From contig DAISYU010000002.1 in assembly GCA_036825155.1 (NCBI GenBank), positions 21,112 through 85,111 on the forward strand: a stretch of 64,000 bases of DNA, written 5' to 3'. The position numbers and the translations under genes are program-made. Under the pieces are notes generated by a model. The model did no database searches and was not told where the DNA came from. It was given only the letters and a program-made list of their open reading frames with translations. The stretch comes from DSAD01 sp036825155 (GTDB lineage: Bacteria; Desulfobacterota; Desulfomonilia; UBA1062). The stretch's first letter is position 1, and each line of letters begins with the position of its first letter. Below, piece after piece: positions 61,359 to 64,000 of this stretch.

Positions 61359-63290
61359 ATGAATAAATTTCTCGTACAGGTGAAGAGTATCTTTCACACG
61401 GCACCATTCGCCGTTTGTGCCTTTGATGCGAGCGGCACGGTGCTCTACATCAATCCTTTGTTCGAGTCCAACATAGATGCAAGCGAACTGCCGTTCGTGG
61501 GAAAATCCCTGTATGCACTCATTCACAAGTTCCTCGTTGACGAGCGGCTGGAAAAACAGCTGAAAAGACTGATCGAGACAGACAAACCCTTTTCCCTGAT
61601 CGTTGAGACCCTGAGTTCACCAAGGGTGAGGGCCCAGGGTTTCATAAACATCATCGGGTACAAACTTGACACGATCTATATCCTGATCGGGGATTACGTA
61701 AGCGGCGGCCTGGCACGGGAAGGGAGATACAAACAGCTTATCGAGAATGCCCCGGATGCCATCATCATCATGAGCCACGGGATAATAACCTTTACCAACC
61801 CGGCGTTCATCGCGGTAATGGACATGCCGGTGCATGATATCCTTGGCAAAGAACTCTTTGAGTTCCTTGATGAAAAGAGCCGGCAGGATCTCACCATGAT
61901 CAGGGAGGACTTTGCCAGGACCTTCTTTGCACGGCTCAATGTAGACACCCGTTCCGGCCAGAAGATCCTGGAGGGCAACTTCCATTTCATCGAGGACAGG
62001 CCCGGAACATCCATCGCCCTGCTGCGGGATGTCACGGACAAGGTCGCCCTGGAAAAGAGGCTTTTAAGGCAGAACCAGGACCTTGCCGCAGTCAACCTGA
62101 TCTCCAAGACACTGAGTTCCTCCATTGAACTGGAAGAGATCCTCCAGAATACCCTGGTTCAGGTACTGCAGATCATGAACATCGAGGTGGGGTGGATCTA
62201 CCTGCTCAATGAAGATAAGCAGAAACTCAAGTGTGCATACTCGCACGGCCTCCCGGATGACGTGGCCCATTCCATAAGAGAGCTGGACATCGGCGAGGGT
62301 ATTGCCGGCCGCGTTGCCGAACGGGGAGAACCCATCATTATCGTGAATGCCTTTGAAGACCCCAGGGTCAGTTCCATTGTTTTCAAGGAACAGGGGATAC
62401 AGTCTTTTGCTTCCATACCCCTGTACTCCAGGACCCGCCTCATCGGTGTCATGAACATCGGGTCCTTCGGACAGAGGAGCATCTCCCCTGAAGATGAACG
62501 CCTGCTGATCACCATCGGGGTACACATGGGAACGGTCATGGAAAACATCCTGCTGTTCCAGGAGGTAGCCAACACCTCAAAAGATTTGCAGGATGCACTG
62601 AACCTTATCCGCCAGAGGAACGAGGAACTGAGGACCCTGGTGTCCACCGTATCTCACGACCTGAAGAATCCTATTATCGCCATCAACGGATTCTGTGAGC
62701 GTTTCCTGAGATCTGCCGGCGAAAAACTCGACGAGAAGGAGAGGGGGTATATACGGGCGATCCAGGAGAGCGGCAACCACATGGAACGGTTCGTCTCAAA
62801 CCTCCTGACGCTCTCAGCCGTGGAAAACCTGAAGCTGAAAAAGGAAGAATTCCCGGTACATAAACTGATCGATGACATCTCGGTCGAGATGGCAGCCCAG
62901 CTGGACGAGAAACGCGGCGCCATCATAGTGGATTCGGCCCTGCCAAGGATCAAGGCCGACAGGATCCGCCTGATGCAGGTCTTTTCGAACCTCATCTCCA
63001 ATTCGATCAAATATGCCCATCCGGACAGGGACCTTACCATCCGCATCGGCTATTACAAGGAGCCGAACACCCATGTCTTCTCCGTAAAGGACAACGGCAG
63101 GGGGATACCGGACGAACACATCGAGAAGGTTTTCGACATCTTCTACAGGACCCACGAAGAACACGCTGACGGCACCGGAATCGGCCTGTCCATCGTGAAG
63201 AAGGCGGTAACGGTCATGGGCGGGGACATCTGGCTGAAATCAGAGATGGACGAGGGCTCCACATTCTTCTTCTCAGTACCGGTAGAATAG
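61359..63290 (+). CDS. Sensor histidine kinase (PAS-PAS-GAF-HisKA-HATPase)
   Basis: The 643-residue soluble kinase has PAS-like regions at about 10-110 and 125-235 and a GAF domain at about 245-395 (ELDIGEGIAGRVAERGEPIIIVNAFEDPR, in pieces). It has the phospho-acceptor His in TVSHDLKNPIIAINGF and a HATPase with KDNGRGIPDEHIEKVFDIF and GTGIGLSIVKKAV. No receiver or membrane segment is present. Its response regulator is not adjacent. A lone receiver exists at 29.3 kb. Confidence 0.9.
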   Translation: MNKFLVQVKSIFHTAPFAVCAFDASGTVLYINPLFESNIDASELPFVGKSLYALIHKFLVDERLEKQLKRLIETDKPFSLIVETLSSPRVRAQGFINIIGYKLDTIYILIGDYVSGGLAREGRYKQLIENAPDAIIIMSHGIITFTNPAFIAVMDMPVHDILGKELFEFLDEKSRQDLTMIREDFARTFFARLNVDTRSGQKILEGNFHFIEDRPGTSIALLRDVTDKVALEKRLLRQNQDLAAVNLISKTLSSSIELEEILQNTLVQVLQIMNIEVGWIYLLNEDKQKLKCAYSHGLPDDVAHSIRELDIGEGIAGRVAERGEPIIIVNAFEDPRVSSIVFKEQGIQSFASIPLYSRTRLIGVMNIGSFGQRSISPEDERLLITIGVHMGTVMENILLFQEVANTSKDLQDALNLIRQRNEELRTLVSTVSHDLKNPIIAINGFCERFLRSAGEKLDEKERGYIRAIQESGNHMERFVSNLLTLSAVENLKLKKEEFPVHKLIDDISVEMAAQLDEKRGAIIVDSALPRIKADRIRLMQVFSNLISNSIKYAHPDRDLTIRIGYYKEPNTHVFSVKDNGRGIPDEHIEKVFDIFYRTHEEHADGTGIGLSIVKKAVTVMGGDIWLKSEMDEGSTFFFSVPVE

Positions 63291-63335
63291 AGCTGCAATA
63301 TCAGTTCGCTGAAGGCTGTTGAATGAGGTTTTTAG

Positions 63336-63508
63336 GCTATAGGCTGAAGGCTGTTAGGTCTTTGTAAATACAGATTCAAGTCCGTATATCTCTAATAATA
63401 AGCTAGGCTGAAGGGTGATAGGTTTTGGATAGTCATTCCATCATAAGCCTGAAAAACCAATACCCTAAAAGTACCCCAAGGGCATTTCTTTCAGGGCACC
63501 TACAGTCT
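63336..63508. repeat. Dispersed element related to 39035-39185
   Basis: GCTATAGGCTGAAGGCTGTT and the next four bases (63336-63359) are identical to 39091-39114. The 36-bp block 63473-63508 is the reverse complement of 39043-39078 with two mismatches. So the same modules occur in a different mutual orientation. The whole spacer 63291-63656 otherwise shows no gene. Confidence 0.6.
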
Positions 63509-63656
63509 AAACCCCTACAGTCTAACAGCCTAAGAAATCATTCTGGATACTGGATTCTTTTTTACCCCGTGGTTTGTCGAAAATCCCGTTGGCTCTTGCA
63601 GGATTGCGGAGTAATTCAATCCACGTGAATCATGATGATTTTTAGGGATATTCCTC

Positions 63657-63685
63657 TTGACACCCACAGGGACGGACTGTATATT
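63657..63685 (+). promoter_or_regulatory. Promoter of tRNA-Val
   Basis: A perfect TTGACA (63657-63662), a 17-nt spacer and TATATT (63680-63685) lie just upstream of the tRNA. The expected start is near 63692. Confidence 0.85.
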
Positions 63686-63700
63686 TCTGCCCATTGTTAA

Positions 63701-63772
63701 GGGCCACTAGCTCAGGGGGAGAGCGCTACCTTCACACGGTAGAAGTCATAGGTTCAAATCCTATGTGGCCCA
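63701..63772 (+). tRNA. tRNA-Val (CAC)
   Basis: The sequence folds as a cloverleaf. The acceptor arm is GGGCCAC/GTGGCCC with discriminator A772. The D-stem is GCTC/GAGC. The anticodon stem CTACC/GGTAG has loop TTCACAC (anticodon CAC, Val). The T-arm is ATAGG-TTCAAAT-CCTAT. CCA is not encoded. A T-run (63774-63782) follows. Confidence 0.95.
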
Positions 63773-63784
63773 TATTTTTTTGTT

Positions 63785-63900
63785 CATTTCTTTGAACGCC
63801 CAATGACAATTTTGCATGGATGGCAAAATTGGACGAACTTTAGTTTCGCCCGTTGGGTGAGGGGCATGGATGCCCCGAATCAAACGGAAACAAAGAAATG
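63785..63900. repeat. Structured repeat-like element after tRNA-Val
   Basis: CATTTCTTTG (63785-63794) is inverted at 63891-63900 as CAAAGAAATG. Inside are CAATTTTGC-N7-GCAAAATTG (63807-63831) and GGGGCAT-GG-ATGCCCC (63861-63876), both with GCATGGATG at the loop. It could be a small non-autonomous element inserted behind the tRNA. No gene is seen from 63773 to 64000. The final bases contain AAGGT-type short repeats (63967-63991). Confidence 0.55.
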
Positions 63901-64000
63901 CACCCCATGAAACCGCCCTTCGGATTCGCTCAGTCGCTTGAAAAAGATATAAAGAATCAGGGTATAAGGTTTAAGGTGCAAGGTGTAAGGTAAAACAGAT

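Noticed and set aside
63425..63628. Short open frame before tRNA-Val
   Set aside because: It lies in a dispersed repeat region and has no ribosome binding site or recognisable protein features.

Overview
This 64-kb window looks like a contig from an anaerobic, Gram-negative bacterium of the Desulfobacterota (former Deltaproteobacteria), most likely a syntrophic or fermentative member such as a Syntrophorhabdus/Syntrophus relative. This is inferred from gene content only. Anaerobic metabolism is indicated by class III ribonucleotide reductase with its radical-SAM activase, pyruvate phosphate dikinase and an ADP-forming acyl-CoA synthetase. The Gram-negative envelope is indicated by LptF/LptG and an OmpA-type lipoprotein. 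An exact 100-N scaffold gap (47330-47429) shows a draft assembly, possibly a MAG.

Layout. (1) 1-4958: a tightly overlapping translation/RNA operon: rpsP end, khpA, rimM, trmD, a SPOUT methyltransferase, rplS, rnhB, yraN, a Mut7-C protein and a DHH phosphoesterase. (2) 4935-8864: a small biosynthetic-looking cluster: PP-loop amidotransferase-like protein, AMP ligase and acyl carrier protein in one overlapping operon, with a divergent NadE-like synthetase. (3) 8922-21857: a catabolic block: FAD-linked oxidase, TRAP transporter DctPQM with an extra LivK-like binding protein, a divergent sigma-54 activator, then MaoC and two tandem CoA-transferases. The activator is flanked by TGATAC motifs and -24/-12 promoter candidates on both sides, so it probably controls both arms. 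(4) 22044-28935: universal stress protein, XrtA-type deacetylase, acyl-CoA synthetase, a cysteine-containing unknown and nrdD with two NrdR boxes. (5) 29164-35246: REP pair, lone receiver, nrdG, endonuclease V and two hybrid histidine kinases. (6) 35332-43940: MoxR/DUF58/transglutaminase operon, repeat-rich spacer, OmpA lipoprotein, lptF-lptG and an FAD dehydrogenase. (7) 44176-49707: ppdK, tmk (cut by the gap), moaC (cut), FmdB, an HExxH protein and aroF. (8) 49754-57105: aroF attenuator, then aroC, fused aroK-aroB, TPR, aroQ, pepP, efp, accB and an LplA-like protein, facing a TVP38 membrane protein. (9) 57210-64000: ADP-forming acyl-CoA synthetase with a two-repeat cysteine protein, bioY, MBL hydrolase, histidine kinase, repeats and tRNA-Val(CAC).

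The most striking element is in the leader of aroF (DAHP synthase). A 23-codon open frame carries seven aromatic codons (Phe, Tyr, Trp) within eight. It is followed by an antiterminator segment and a strong intrinsic terminator, a textbook transcription attenuator tuned to aromatic amino acids. Second is the sigma-54 regulon around 13.8-17.2 kb. Other notable points are a likely non-ATG start for lptG, perfect hairpins next to ribosome binding sites, paralogous CoA-transferases with an unexplained C-terminal domain, and several families of intergenic repeats.
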